From assembly GCF_029227915.1 (NCBI RefSeq), contig NC_079881.1, forward strand, positions 12,499,501 to 12,563,500: a DNA stretch of 64,000 nt, written 5' to 3'. Shown piece after piece: positions 23,022 to 35,079 of this stretch (position 1 is the first letter of the stretch; the number at the start of each line of letters is the position of its first letter). This DNA is from Hydractinia symbiolongicarpus (taxonomy: Eukaryota > Cnidaria > Hydrozoa > Anthoathecata > Hydractiniidae). The notes under the pieces are model-generated. The model did not search any database. It saw only the letters and a list, made by a program, of their open reading frames with translations, and was not told where the DNA came from. Position numbers and translations under genes: made by a program.

Positions 23022-23836
23022 TATCAAGGTGATGAAGATTACAGCACTTCCGCATTTCTACAAGCCTTCACAAGATTTGCATGTGAAGTCGGTTATCCAA
23101 AAGTACTCCTTCCAGATGAAGGCAGTCGGTTAGTGAAAGGTTGCGAATCAATGCGATTGGATTTTGTCAACATTGAATATCAACTTCATCAAAACGAGGC
23201 AGTCGAATTTAAAGTATGCCCTGTTGGTGCTCATAGCATGCATGGTAAAGTCGAGCGTAAGATTCGTCAAATAAAAGTTTCACTTAAGAAGAATTTACAT
23301 AATTCAAGATTGTTGATTATTCAATGGGAAACAATAGCATCGTCCAACGCAAACAGTATTAACAACCTTTGGATCTTGGAAACAACAAATCCAATTTTGA
23401 AGCCATGGATCTAATAACCCCTAATCGTTTAAGATTAGGTCGAAATAACGAACGAAGTCCGATTGGAAGTATGAAAGTAATTAACGATTACGATAAAATT
23501 CTGAGAACGAATAAGAAGATATTTGATACATGGTATGAGAATTGGTTAATTTCACATGTTCCCAAATTAATGGATCATCCGAAATGGTTCAGATCGGATG
23601 TGGATGTTCAAGAAGGTGACGTAGTTTTATTTTTAAAACAAGAATCAATGTTAAGTTCGAATTATCAATTTGGTATGATCACATCAGTCGATTATGGTCG
23701 AGACGATAAAATTAGACGAGTTCTTGTTAAATATCGAAATAACAATGAAAACGTTGATCGCGAAACCCATCGCTCAGTTAGAAACTTGATTGTTATTCAT
23801 CGAATTGACGAATTGAATTTGTACGAGGAACTATAG
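23022..23836 (+). pseudogene. BEL/Pao integrase C-terminal part
   Basis: Two frames carry the rest of integrase. 23133-23414 has the third catalytic position region AHSMHGKVERKI. 23369-23836 has the C-terminal DUF5641-like segment (GDVVLFLKQE and the tail DELNLYEEL). The middle catalytic region around 23085-23130 is out of frame. About 85 bases separate the end from the purine tract before the LTR. Confidence 0.75.
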
Positions 23837-23920
23837 AAAGCTGCACAGTATTGCGATTCCAAGTTTCTTAATGACTCAAATTGTTCAGAATAAAGTACAA
23901 ATTTTATAATCGTTGGGGAG

Positions 23921-24220
23921 TGTTGAGTCAGCTCTATGTTAAAATTTGTCTTTATGTTTTGTCTGCCATGTTTGTTCTGTAATTTATTTAACTATCGTGT
24001 TGTCAAGTGTAGTTACCTAAGTGTATTTAGTGTAAAAATTTAATCACCTGTTTGTGTCTTTGTGTTAATTAAATGTCAATTTGTGCAATGTTAATTTAAT
24101 TGTAAAGTATACTCTATAGGGAATTTATATTTATTTATTATTAAAGCAGATTTTTCAGTTCACTTGTTCACTTGAAGTCAATAATTGTTATATTTCCTTA
24201 GTCATTTTGTCATTTTTGTA
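23921..24220 (+). repeat. 3' LTR of the BEL/Pao element
   Basis: Starts TGTTGAGTCAGCTC right after the purine tract GGGGAG. The first 26 bases repeat at 15739, and an inner block repeats at 18258. The end is obscured because a gypsy LTR starts at about 24222. Confidence 0.7.
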
Positions 24221-24485
24221 ATGTCGTAAAGACATCGACGATGGAGAGGACTTGGGCAGAAGAAGAGGGACGATTGTGATGACACGAGAGTTATGATAGT
24301 GAATAGGGAGAAAGAGATAAACAGAGATATATTGTAAACACGTGTTCTTATTTAACCTATTCTCCCGATATTAAACTGGCGACGAGGAGAAGGGAATAAC
24401 AGACGAAGATTAAATTCGACAAGATTAAATTCGACAAGATTTAATTCTTATCTGTGAAGTAATTTTAAATTTTTATGCACTTGCG

Positions 24486-25736
24486 ATGGCTGTTCGAAAT
24501 CTTAATCTGCCAACCTTTCCAGAGTTTTCCACAGAAGATGTGTCTACATTCAGTTCGCGCTGGAAGAAGTATAAACAAAGATTTGAACTTTTGTGTCACG
24601 CTATTGGTGTCACAGATGAGTCTCAAAAACTAGCTATGTTGTTTACTTACGTTGGAGATAGCACGTATGAAATATATGAAAATGTTAAGCCTGAACGCGA
24701 AGAAGATGTAACATATCCGAATGTCATCGCGCCGTTAGAAAAACACTTCGAACCACAAGTAAATAAAAGTTACGAAACATATTTATTTCGCAATATAATA
24801 CAGCAGGAAGATGAAATGATACATCAGTATTTTATACGATTAAAAGAACAAACAGTAAAATGTGACTTTCACGATAAAAATTTGGAAATCAAAAGACAGA
24901 TTGAACTTTCTACTACTAACAACAAGTTACGTTTATATAGCTTCAGAAATCCTGATAAAACCTTGGAAGAAATACTGGTGACAGGAAAGACTTTAGAAAG
25001 CACCATACAGCAAGCAGAAGTTCTTCAAAAAACACAGGCGAACGATACAGAGCGAATCAACGAATTGCGGTCGGTTTACACCGACCGCCAAGGTAAGCCA
25101 CATTCTTTAAACCGACGAGGAATGAGTAAAAGAGGCCGACCTCAAAATGCCAAATGTTATCGTTGTGATGGACCATTTCCCCATCAAAACAGATGCCCTG
25201 CTGAAAACCAAATTTGTAACGCATGTGGAAACCAGGGTCACTTTTCAAAATGTTGTAGAACCAAAACATATCGACATCAAAACACCCAAGCACGTCTGGG
25301 GAGGGGATCCTTTTACCAATCAAGACAGCCCTTGAATAACGTTACTCATTCGCCGTTAAACGATTTTTCTGCTATGCAAAATACCCTTGAAGCTGAAAGT
25401 GATGATGAAATGTTATTTTCTATCCAAACTTTGTATGATTGTGAACATCCTATGATTAATACTGTGTCTTATTCGTCTGATGTTGTGAATTCTCCATTCG
25501 ATAGCACAGAAAACACAAGTAACAGTAACCACAGTTATAAGAATAGTAAGCAAAATTCTGATTTCAATACTGTTGTTAAATTAGAAGGAGGAAAAGTAAA
25601 TTTTCTAGTCGATACAGGAGCTAGCATTAACATTCTCACATTGCGTACTTTCAATCAGTTAAACGAACGCCTTCCAAAAAAATTAAATCTACTCAAAACA
25701 AAAACAAGCGTCGTAACGTACGGAAGTGACACTTGA
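24486..25736 (+). pseudogene. Ty3/gypsy gag-protease
   Basis: A frame of 416 residues. It starts MAVRNLNLPTFPEF, a typical gag capsid opening. Residues about 20-180 form a helical capsid domain (FLLCHAIG-like and YFIRLKEQ). Two zinc knuckles occur at about residues 222-258 (CYRCDGPFPHQNRC and CNACGNQGHFSKCC). Near residue 375 is the aspartic protease motif VDTGAS. The frame ends at a TGA (25734), after which the same frame would continue sensibly, so the stop looks like a mutation. A frameshift then separates it from RT. Confidence 0.85.
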
Positions 25737-25739
25737 AAT

Positions 25740-27028
25740 TTGAAAGTTTTAGGACGCGTTAACCTCTTAGTAGAAACCACCTCTAAAATGATTAACGCGC
25801 CATTTTTCGTGATCGACACTTCTTGACGTCATTCAGATGAAGAAACAAGTTTTTTCTTTACAAAATCAGCGAAGCATGCAGCCAAACTACAAAGCACCTG
25901 ATAAACTAAAATCAAAAGAAAACATTCCAACACACCTCCGCAGAGTTTTAGAAAGTTATAAAGATACCGTGTTCAGTGAGAAAATCGGAAAACTGAAGGA
26001 CTATCAAGTGCATCTTCACATAGATAACAACGTACCCCCAGTAGAGCAAAAAGAAAGACGCATACCTTTTGCTTTACGAAAGCGAGTCAATGCAGAAATG
26101 GCCAAAATGGAGAAAGCAGGCATAATAGAAGATGTCACAAACGAAGCGACGCCATGGTTAAATCCGCTAGTTATTGTTCCCAAACCCGAGGGAGGAGTAC
26201 GAATTTGTCTCGATATAAGAGAAGCAAACAAGGCTATTAACCGAACAAGATATCCAACCCCCACCGTAGAAGATTTAAAAATCAAGCTAAGTGGTTTAAA
26301 AGTATTTACCAAGTTAGACATGCGAAGTGCTTTTCATCAACTGGAATTATCCGAAGATTCACGACCTATCACCGCTTTCCAATCCGAAACTCGAATAAAA
26401 CGTTACACCCACCTGATTTTTGGCGTGAACTCCGCGTCGGAAGAAATGCAACATGTGCTTAGATCCTTAATAGCAGACATCAATGGAGTTGAAAATATTG
26501 CGGACGATTTATTTATATTCGCAAAATCTCAAGAAAAGCACGACGTTATTTTAAACAAGGTGTTAAAACGTTTCGAAGAGAAAGGACTCACATTGAACCT
26601 GGAAAAATGTGTATTCTGCAAAAGCAATTTAGAATTTTTTGGGCATATCTTCTCAGAAGAAGGTATGAAACCAAGCCCAAAGAAAATTGAAACCATTACA
26701 AACATGCCTCAACCCGAAGATGTCAAGTCACTTTGAAGCTTTTTGGGACTCACCAACTACATGCAAACATACATACTGGACTATCGTACAATAACTTATC
26801 CACTTAGACAATTGATCAAAGAGAACGCCGAATGGAACTGGACATCCGAATGTGAACATGTAGTGAATCCTGCTTAGCATATTTTGATGAAAACAAAGAG
26901 ACATTTATGTTTACAGACGCTAGCCCATATGGTATATCCGCCGTATTGTTGCAGAAAAGCAAGGGTAAAGATGATGTTAAGGTTATATCTTATTCATCCA
27001 AATCCCTCACAGAAACTGAAATGAATAT
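25740..27028 (+). pseudogene. Ty3/gypsy reverse transcriptase and partial RNase H
   Basis: The 25837-26736 frame carries the RT core: GIIEDVTNEATPWLNPLV, TKLDMRSAFHQL (first catalytic Asp), and IADDLFIFA, the YxDD-type box with Ile-Ala in place of Tyr-x. It ends at TGA 26734. Another frame continues with a thumb-type segment (LTNYMQTYILDYRT) and, after a short deletion near 26870, the RNase H segment FTDASPYGISAVL. The copy breaks off after SLTETEMN. It cannot make a working polymerase. Confidence 0.85.
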
Positions 27029-27029
27029 C

Positions 27030-27434
27030 TTAAGAATATGTCCAACCTCGATTGTTTGTTTTAATATAAAAATAATTTGCCAATAGCTATAGCAAGTTTT
27101 ATTTTATTAAGGCATTATATATTTTCAGGACATGGACATGCTAAGAATATATTCAGAATAATGAGGATAGTATTTGTCCAGAAAGTTAAGAACTTTTTTT
27201 GTAAGATTATATATACTTTAAACAATGGGTCAGAAGTTCAGAATATTTTAAGAAATTGTCTAACCTTGATTGTTTGTTCTGAATATAAAAAATTGTCAAT
27301 AGCTATAGCAACATATAGCAAGAAAGTTAAGAACTTTTTTTGTAAGAATATATCTAAACAATATGTCAGAATATCCTAAGAATATGTCTAAGCTTGATTG
27401 TTTTGAAATAAAAATTTGTATGATGCACAAATTT
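27030..27434 (+). repeat. Diverged tandem repeat, left part
   Basis: Units start at about 27030, 27250 and 27379, with a common block AAGAATATGTC, then TTGATTGTTTG, then AGAAAGTTAAGAACTTTTTT. The repeat is interrupted by hAT element A and a related unit resumes at about 30079-30190. It joins directly to the truncated gypsy end. Confidence 0.65.
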
Positions 27435-27851
27435 CAGGGGCGGATCCAGTGTACGTCAGCGCCGTCACGCGACTGACATAATTTTACTAAGAATCGTAAA
27501 AAATAATAGGGTACTGTGATCCTTCAGTCCCTGCGACCGTTGACCTTTATTTTACGGACCTTTCTCTTGTGTGACTGAGTTGATGGATATGGCAAAAAGC
27601 GACTGGCATCCGAAGAATTCTCATGTAATGTGATTGGCTTGCCGGCCGAAATAACGTATTCTGATTGGTTTACAAAAAATTGACGACTTTGACCCATATT
27701 TACGGCATTCGAAATGTGACACAGCATGTATTTTTCAATAATCTTTGATTTTTTTTGTAACTGATGCCGTGTAATTTGAATTTCGGACCAAACGAAAGCA
27801 ATTAGGAGGGTTTTTTTGGGACCAACATGCGAGACTAATAAGTAACCAGGC

Positions 27852-29560
27852 ATGGTGACTCACGACATGTGTGCTGCAATAAGATACAATAATTTTTTAA
27901 ATGTGCAAGAAAGATACTTAAAGTTATTACATTTAATCAAGTCTTTATGTCAAAAATATAATTAGAGTTGTGTAGCTATAGATATTGGAACATATGTAGC
28001 TAGCTAGCTAGGAATTTCAATACAGAGTGGGTTATTTCTAAAGTTGTAGTTGTTGACCAAAAACTTAGAGGGTTCTACAGTTGCTTTATGTTAAGAAGAT
28101 AATGCTTTATTATTCTTGTTATCTTTAACATTTGTAATATATAGTTAATAAAAGCATGCACCACCTAACTTTCATATGAAAAATCCTTTTTATACTTAAT
28201 TTTTAATTTTCACGAAATAGGCCCAGAGCACACATAGACTGATAATAACTTCCTGCAGATGTTAATAGCTTACTACTAGGATATATCATCTGAGGAATCT
28301 TGATATTAGTACAAGTCTGTGAATTTTTTAAAAAAAATAATAATTCCTAACCAATTAGTCAAAGTGGCAATTTTATGAGTGGGTAGTATAAAAAAGCATA
28401 CTTTTCGCTAATGGTAAAAGTCCAATAACTTGTGCAAAAATTAAAACAATGGCTTAAAACTTGATATGGTATAGTTTTAGACCAGATCGATGAAAGAGAG
28501 CCCAATATACATTGAGCTATCATTTTAGTTCTTATTTTTTTTAATTAAGGCATTTTTTACAGCATATCTGTTTTAACACAGACACAAGTGCAAAAACCAT
28601 TAAAAGCATTTTTTCTGATTGAAGTAAGTCAGATAGGAATTGATAAAACTAGTTTAAGCCCAAATTTTTAACCAGTCCAAAGAAATTGTAAATTACCGGA
28701 ATGTTCAACTTAAATTATGTTGGTACAAAAGTTTAATCATGATTACGACTACGGTTTAATTGATAAAATTTTTGTTTGTCTTTCATTTATTATGTTATCA
28801 ATTGAATAATATTTGAGCAAACGCATTTTGCAGAATAGGCAGTGACCAACCAAAAGGGTGCATATATGTTTTATTCTGTAGTCCTACATCCAACATGTTG
28901 TATAACACAGAAGTTAGTTTCGACAATTTACTTATTTCCTGGGATAATTATTTTTAGCCCTTAAAGTCACTGGAGATTTGTTTGTACAGCTACATGTCCT
29001 AGCTACATGTTGGTGACAATGCACTGGTTGACGTGCTGCAACATTCCATCATTAGGGTTTTTCCTTTACCCTGAGGTATATATATATAGTAAGAATTCTG
29101 TTTTACTTTCTTGCTAAGAAGAACATCAAGGTAAGTCATTTATGTATTCCATCTTTGATGACGCTTTGTACAATTAAACTGGTGTAACACAATAGAATTT
29201 GTGGGGAATGAAGCTGTTTTTACTTGTACTATCAGGCTTGGCTTAGTTTGTTTTGGTAGACTAGTTGCGGGAGCATGGTTAGTACTCTGAACACAGAAAA
29301 TTTTTGCCACCTTTCGCCAAATACTTTAATTTCCCAGTGGTAAGAAAAATTATGCTGCGCCTCCAGACTGCACAGATACTTCAAAAACCAAAAACCAAAT
29401 TTCCTATTTTCTTAACTGTGCAAAGTTGAACGTGTATTTACATCATTAAATGCTAAAAATACTTATTCTCAAGCTCACGTTCTGTTTTGTGTTGCAAGGT
29501 GTTGATGAAGGGTGTGATAATAATTTTAAAGCCAACCATTTTTGTAATTCTGGTTAAAAC
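27852..29560 (+). pseudogene. Broken OTU-coding gene of hAT element A
   Basis: Aligns with the element C gene. The exon 1 start ATG is at 27852 (C has 56864), with an ~150-bp insertion in exon 1. The exon 1 end is at about 28090. The second exon starts near 28956 and still encodes CLYS at the OTU nucleophile position, but in a frame that soon stops. The segment aligned with the OTU His region lies near 29520. Then the sequence jumps to the 3' UTR, removing the zinc finger and transposase. Many stops and frameshifts are present. Confidence 0.75.
28400..28690 (+). repeat. Dispersed ~300-bp repeat, copy 2
   Basis: Colinear with 16540-16830. It lies inside the intron of element A's gene; element C's shorter intron lacks it, so it inserted after A separated from C or was lost in C. 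Confidence 0.6.
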
Positions 29561-29864
29561 AATTCAGCTTCCCCTAGTTAAGCCTACTTTAGCATATAGC
29601 AGACTGTTCATGTCTGGAATAGCTAACATTACGTTATTAGCCATATCCTAGATATGCTGACGAGCCCTGATATTGGGCGAAACAGTCTTTAAATATTTGA
29701 ATTTAAACTGTTGTTTTTAATTTTAATACACTTTTTTTGCAACCCTTTAAAAGACGGTTTGTTATTTTCTTGTCCATTCGAAACTTTAGAGCAAAAAACG
29801 TCTCTACTAAAGCTAATAATTTGGACATTATTTAGGCCGTTTATAATGCGTAGAGGCTAAAAAT

Positions 29865-29985
29865 AGTGAAAGTTTCCGGGGCTGGGCCCCGGACTCGCCA
29901 TGGAGGGCTTCCAGTGCCCCCCATGACCCCAGCTGTTCTGGGCGCAGCAAATTGCTGCGCTTTTTTTTTTTGCTTCGCAAAAATT
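29865..29985. repeat. 3' subterminal hairpin cluster of element A
   Basis: Contains GGGGCTGGGCCCC, GGCGCAGCAAATTGCTGCGC (29941-29960) and a T-run followed by TGCTTCGCAAAA. The same series occurs at 61311-61420 in element C and a shorter version at about 37428-37455 in element B. Possible transposase-binding or structural sites. Confidence 0.7.
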
Positions 29986-30025
29986 TGACTGACATGTTAA
30001 AAATGTTGGATCCGCCCCTGAATTT

Positions 30026-31005
30026 AATTAGAAATTTACTTTTTATTCCCTATATATCTCACAGACTGAACATTTAATTTGCCATTAGCTATAACAACTT
30101 ATAGCGAGCTTTATTTTATTAATATAGCCCTGCTAAAAATGTATTAGGAACAATAAGAATAGTATTTGTCAAGAAAGTTAAGAACATTAAGGCTAAAACG
30201 GAAAAACACAATTCTTATAAAATACACGGTGTATATCCTAGATAAGAATTTTATAAACTATAAAAAGTAATTTTTCCGTTGTTACTGGTTTTAACGCGAA
30301 GACGTGGGTTATGTCGTTATAATAAACCTAATGTAAACAAAGTTAAATTAATGTTTACATCTGTTACGTTACCGTTTAAAATATTATTCGATTCTTAAAT
30401 TCGAAAACACTGCATTGTTATCATGCACGGCACATTTGCGCAATGGCAGGATTGCTGTATGCAATAGACTAAATAGCTAATTTGGTATGATTTTGCAATA
30501 ACCTTTTTTGTCTGGTATACCATTTTCCCTGGTGTATTTCTGGCATGGCAAAGCAAGTATATAGTTTTAGCAGATCTAGCTTTTTACATAGCCGCAGATC
30601 TAGCTTTTTACATATTTTTATTTTGTTGTTGGACCTGCTTATATTTTTAAACGTGTGAGCAACCTCAATCCCAGGGCTTTTCTCTTTAATTTTTATTTTT
30701 TTAATGCTGCACATGCTATTTTTGGACGTTTTCTTTCAGCGGTTAAAGATATAGAATAATGCAAATTGTGACTTTTAAAAATTCAAATTACTGTGTTCTA
30801 TGTTCTTATTTGGCACCCATAATTAGGACTCGATGAGAGATTCAGTGGATTCTTCCACGAGACTTCGGCTAGTAATAACATAATCCACTAGCACTACTTT
30901 TGTTAAAACTCGAGGTCAAAATCCGAAACAGTCGTGTCTAAAAACAAACATTCAATGCAGAATTCGGAAGTCCCTATAGAATAAATTTTGTAAACAAAAC
31001 ATTAC
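30026..31005. other. Intergenic DNA between hAT elements A and B
   Basis: Contains the right part of the 27-kb tandem repeat (30079-30190). A local duplication of CAGATCTAGCTTTTTACATA occurs at about 30570 and 30594. Otherwise AT-rich with no gene. Confidence 0.5.
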
Positions 31006-31189
31006 CAGGCGCGGATCCAGGGTTAGTCAGATAAGTCGCGTGACTAAGTGTAAATTTGACGAAAAATGTTAGTCAAGTGAATGATGTCGACGATCCAGGT
31101 GTTGCAGACGGAGGGCGTTAAAAATTTGTTTAGACTGTAATTTTTTTACGGCGAAAAGCCACGGTTCACAGCCCTCTCCATTTCGGCTA

Positions 31190-31400
31190 TAGCGATGGTG
31201 ACGTCAAAGTTGTGACGTCGCTACCATATAGACTGAGAGGGTTTCAAATTATAGCTTACAGATTTTGTCTGATTCATTTTGACTAATTAGTCACTTAGTC
31301 AGTCAAAAATCAAATAGCTATGGCCCGCAACCCTCCCCATCTCACTTAAGGGGCATGTGACGTCAAAATTGTGACGTAATTTTTGCACTCTATGCGTAGT
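31190..31400. promoter_or_regulatory. Duplicated TGACGTCA-containing block in element B
   Basis: Two related blocks about 155 bases apart contain GTGACGTCAAAGTTGTGACGTC (31198-31219) and GTGACGTCAAAATTGTGACGTA (31357-31378). Each has two CRE/ATF-type cores 14 bases apart. Clustered TAGTCA motifs lie between them. They may be promoter or subterminal transposase sites; no function is shown. Confidence 0.4.
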
Positions 31401-31482
31401 CCAACAATGTGTGGCCTGTAGCCGGCCTAGGAAATTAAGGTTCCGTACAGCGTGGTTACTTATAACCTGTTAAGCTATAGTT

Positions 31483-31502
31483 GCGCCCCGCCGAAGGGGC
31501 GC
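31483..31502. repeat. Perfect GC hairpin
   Basis: GCGCCCC and GGGGCGC arms around a 6-base loop (GCCGAA), in otherwise AT-rich DNA inside element B. Function unknown. Confidence 0.6.
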
Positions 31503-31814
31503 ACATTTAGTGGACCGCGGGTATATAGTGTTTGTTTTATGTATGGGAGAAGTTTTTTTCTTACTCTCAACTTCGCGGGGGAACTTCGGCTCGAACATCC
31601 AACCTAGGTTTGATATAACACAACCTGTGTGTTTGGTACCATCAAGACAAAAATAACACTGATCGAGCAAAACTTATCTTGTCTCGGTTTCTTTGTTGTC
31701 TCTGAAGATTTGACTGCCATAAAAAATATTAATCGAGATTCTTTTGTTATGTTAATTTAAAGCTTTGTAATATTGTCTCGTTTAATATGCTTAAATGTCA
31801 CTGCAGCCCACGTG

Positions 31815-32604
31815 AATTTGTTCTGCCCGGATAAAGAACATTGGCCTGATTAAGTACGGCAGCTTGCCCCGGTTAAGAACAGGGCAGAAAATACATAATC
31901 AGGGCAACGTAATCAGGACAGGGCGGCTTAGTACTCAAAAAAATATTATTTGGCACTTTATAAAAGGAACATAATCAGGGCAGGCCAGTTTATATACGAC
32001 AGTCTAATATCATTTCTCATTTATTATAGAACGCACATAATCGGGGCGGGCCGACTTATGTATGACAGTCAAATATTATTCGAGACTTATAGAACAAATA
32101 TAATCGGGGCCCACCGCTTTTATATCATTTGTCATCACTTCTGACAAGCAAATAGCCCTGGTGGCAAAGTTGTTGTTGTTCTCAAATGAAACGAAATTTC
32201 GTGGCAAATACTAAATTTTGTAATTCGCAAGTTTAATAATTTTTCACCAAACTCAATTCCCGCAAAAAGAATAATTTAGGTTCCGTGAAATTTAATTACT
32301 TCAAAGTATATTATGTTGAAATGTATTTACTACAAGAGTAGTTTATATTAAGAATTACATCGATACTTTTTTCTTTCGCCATGTCTAGATTTTAGGGGTG
32401 TTCTATCTTCCAAAAAATGCTTAAGTCACAAAAGTTCGAAGAAAATGACAATCGCAGCCTGATGCGGTCAGCCATTATATCAGCGTTCATAATCCGGTCA
32501 CCACGACATAACCAGTGAAAAAAAACATAATCGGACCATGCGTACATAATCCGGCTGTCCCGGTTGTAAACAGGCCGTTTTCGCAATCTGGGCAGAACAA
32601 ATTT
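31815..32604. repeat. Foldback/MITE-like element with ATAATC-NGG motif array
   Basis: An inverted end pair, AATTTGTTCTGCCCGGAT (31815) and ATCTGGGCAGAACAAATTT (32586-32604), bounds a ~790-bp unit inside hAT element B. It holds at least eight copies of ATAATC followed by AGG, CGG or GGG. Three of them (31971, 32037 and 32100) form diverged ~65-bp tandem units. No target duplication was evident. Confidence 0.6.
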
Positions 32605-35079
32605 ATCTTTAAGAAAAGGTTTGTTTTTCTTTGTCCAAGTTGTTTCGAAACTTGTTAACAGTAAGTAGAAGGATTACTTATATTTTATATGAAATTAAAC
32701 TCAGAACGGTTTATGGCGTTGATCCAAAGGCCGCAATTTATAAATGCATCACAATTTAAAGTCAATCAAGAACAGAACATTCCGTGTATGGCCATGACTA
32801 AAACTGCTTCCATTTTGTTGGTCTTCCCTTCCCGATGGTCTGGCTTGTCGTAATAGCTTTAATGATGTAGCTAGGGAGCTAAATACTTATTTTTAAATTC
32901 TTGCATTTTATAAGTTAATAGTCGTAAAACTACTCTCACTTTTACTACAGCTATCAAGCTAGAACTGCACAAAATAGTGCTTTCATTAGAGTCCCTTTTT
33001 CAGAAGCAACAAAAAACTTTTATCCTGCCCTGTGTAATTTTATCAACGAGGGTGCTGATAAGCCACATACACCGTAAAAAGTATAGGCGTTTTGGGTGAG
33101 TAAAATAACTTCTAAAGGAACCTTTGTGAGGCTGCTATCATGTATTCTTGCGGTCAGAATGTTCTCCTTCGTTGCTATCTGATGGAGAACAAAGTGGACT
33201 TTTCACGGTCAAACCTTCAAAGTAGCAACCTTACTTAAACAGAATTTACAAGTAAAACGTTAAAATGTCGCAAAATGGCAAAAATTAAGCAGTATCTAAA
33301 ACATATTAAAGATTTGACTAAAAAAAAAAGAATTCCTTGAAAAATCCAGTATTGTATTTATGAAGATTTCACCACAAAAACAATAATTACGGCATTTGTA
33401 CCCCATTTCATAATGGCTGCCCGTGATTGGTTGACACGAATCCGACCGCAAGAATATATATAAAAAGATATTTGTTGAATCATGAAAAAATATTGTTGTT
33501 CATTGCACGGAACAGTCAAGTTGAACTGATAAATTAACCAATAACATAACATAGTTAGCCCTTGCAGTACAACTAGACGCTACCCACAGTATGTTAGGTT
33601 TCTTTGTTTTCTTCCCTTTTTTATGTTTTTTCTTGAAATTATAAATGATGTTGTTGATTTATCAAATCTGACAAATTTATTAATTGAGTGTCTACCCTTT
33701 TTTGTATCAACTTGTTCAATTCAATTCGAAAGCAATGACCAATCAATTTCCTCGATAATAAACAATCAAATTTGTAAAATTCAATAAATCGATTTCAACA
33801 AAATAAGTCCTGTATTGTCCACAGGTTTGAAAATCTTGTATCGCCTGCTTAATATTATACTTGTTTAACAATGATATCAAAGCCAGCTTGACTAAATTTA
33901 TATATATATTTTTATTTATATAGTATACCTTTTGTGTATCACATGGCATTGATTTGTATCTTTTTAATAAATTCTAACTTTAAATCAGATAAGTAGACAA
34001 TAATTAAACAACCTAGTATTAATTCAGTTCTGGTAAAATTGTATTCTTCTTTCTCAATTTTAAATATACTTTCTTTTTCAGATCATTTGTTATGAAACCA
34101 TGCACCATCAGCATTTTCGAAAAATCTTCAACGAGAGAAATTTTTAAGGATTTTATTGGTAACTTAACAGAGTAATAATTCATTGAAATTGAAAAAGTTC
34201 AGAAGTTATTATATATATTCGAATCGTGAAGTTCATACATAGCAATCCTGCATCCTGGAATTTTCGAGATCAGTTATAAAGAAATCCAGTTAAAGTTTTA
34301 ACTATTGTTTTAGAATATATACTATATATATGTAAAAAAAAATTATTTTTTATTTATCAAGTTGTATTTTACGTTAATTACAATAATAATTGAGAATTAG
34401 GATACTTATGATGTGTTTATATACCCCATTGTTCTCCGTTTTAAAGTCTACTTCAAATTTCAGAATCTTTTAGGCTAATGACGGAAATCTTCAAGTCGCA
34501 AGGCTTCTTATTTAAAAATTTTCCCCTGGGCAATAAGCTTATTCACAAGCCTCTATGCAATTCCGTACTGCATTTCCATCATATTCGTCATATTTGGCGG
34601 AAAATGTTTCAGCAGAATAGCTTTCAGACACAATTTGTTATTACAGCACAAGAATTTTCGGAGATTTGATAAGTCAAAAATGTATGCGTAAGTCTTTTGA
34701 ACGAATTTTAACCAAAAATCAAAAGCAATGATTACGTGAAATTACACAACAAGAAGGCTAGAGGCGTTTAAAGTGTACATATATTTAATCAAGATCTAAC
34801 TTTATAGATAGAGCCTTAGCCAAATGTGAAAATAACGAAAATAATAAGTTCTAACACTGCAGTTTTTATAGATTTCAAACGTCCACCATTTTCCATTTTA
34901 ATTTTAAATCCCGTTCTAAATTTGAATGTTTGAAATCGTTATTAGTAATTCGGGGCGCATTAGTGGTAACTATGGCTAGTTTTAACTCATATCCGTGAAG
35001 ATCAGTCATAAATACTCACACCATTTGGCTTGGATTCTTTCCGTACTATCATGACTGCTGGCAGACATGTTGTTGTGGG

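Larger units (their letters stand above)
18258..24220 (+). mobile_element. BEL/Pao LTR retrotransposon, decayed
   Basis: The inner end of a 5' LTR (shared block TAATTGTTATATTTCCTTAG at 18258 and about 24182) leads into gag, a zinc knuckle, protease/RT, RNase H and integrase, all on the plus strand in Pao order. A purine-rich stretch (GGGGAG) precedes the 3' LTR at 23921. Stops and frameshifts split every gene and parts of gag are deleted, so the copy is dead. The 3' LTR runs about 300 bases before the gypsy LTR begins. Confidence 0.85.
24222..27028 (+). mobile_element. Ty3/gypsy LTR retrotransposon, 3'-truncated
   Basis: A presumed 5' LTR (24222-24376, starting TGTCGTAAAG) is followed by the primer-binding-like TGGCGACGAGGAGA at 24377. 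It is followed by gag-protease and RT-RNase H on the plus strand. Similarity stops inside RNase H near 27028, where a tandem repeat begins. No integrase or 3' LTR is seen. It lies directly against or inside the Pao 3' LTR, so it inserted later than Pao. Confidence 0.8.
27435..30020 (+). mobile_element. hAT element A (2,586 bp), internally deleted, 5-bp TSD AATTT
   Basis: Ends CAGGGGCGGATCCA at 27435 and TGGATCCGCCCCTG at 30007-30020 are inverted repeats. Flanks are AATTT at 27430-27434 and 30021-30025. The first ~115 bases and the last ~450 bases match element C closely (about 90 percent by eye). In between it keeps the leader, exon 1 and OTU-coding part, but not the transposase core. A dispersed repeat sits in its intron at about 28400-28690. 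It is non-autonomous. Confidence 0.92.

Noticed and set aside
31950-32144. 64-residue plus frame with repeated IIGA segments
   Set aside because: It translates the 65-bp tandem units of the foldback element and is not a gene.
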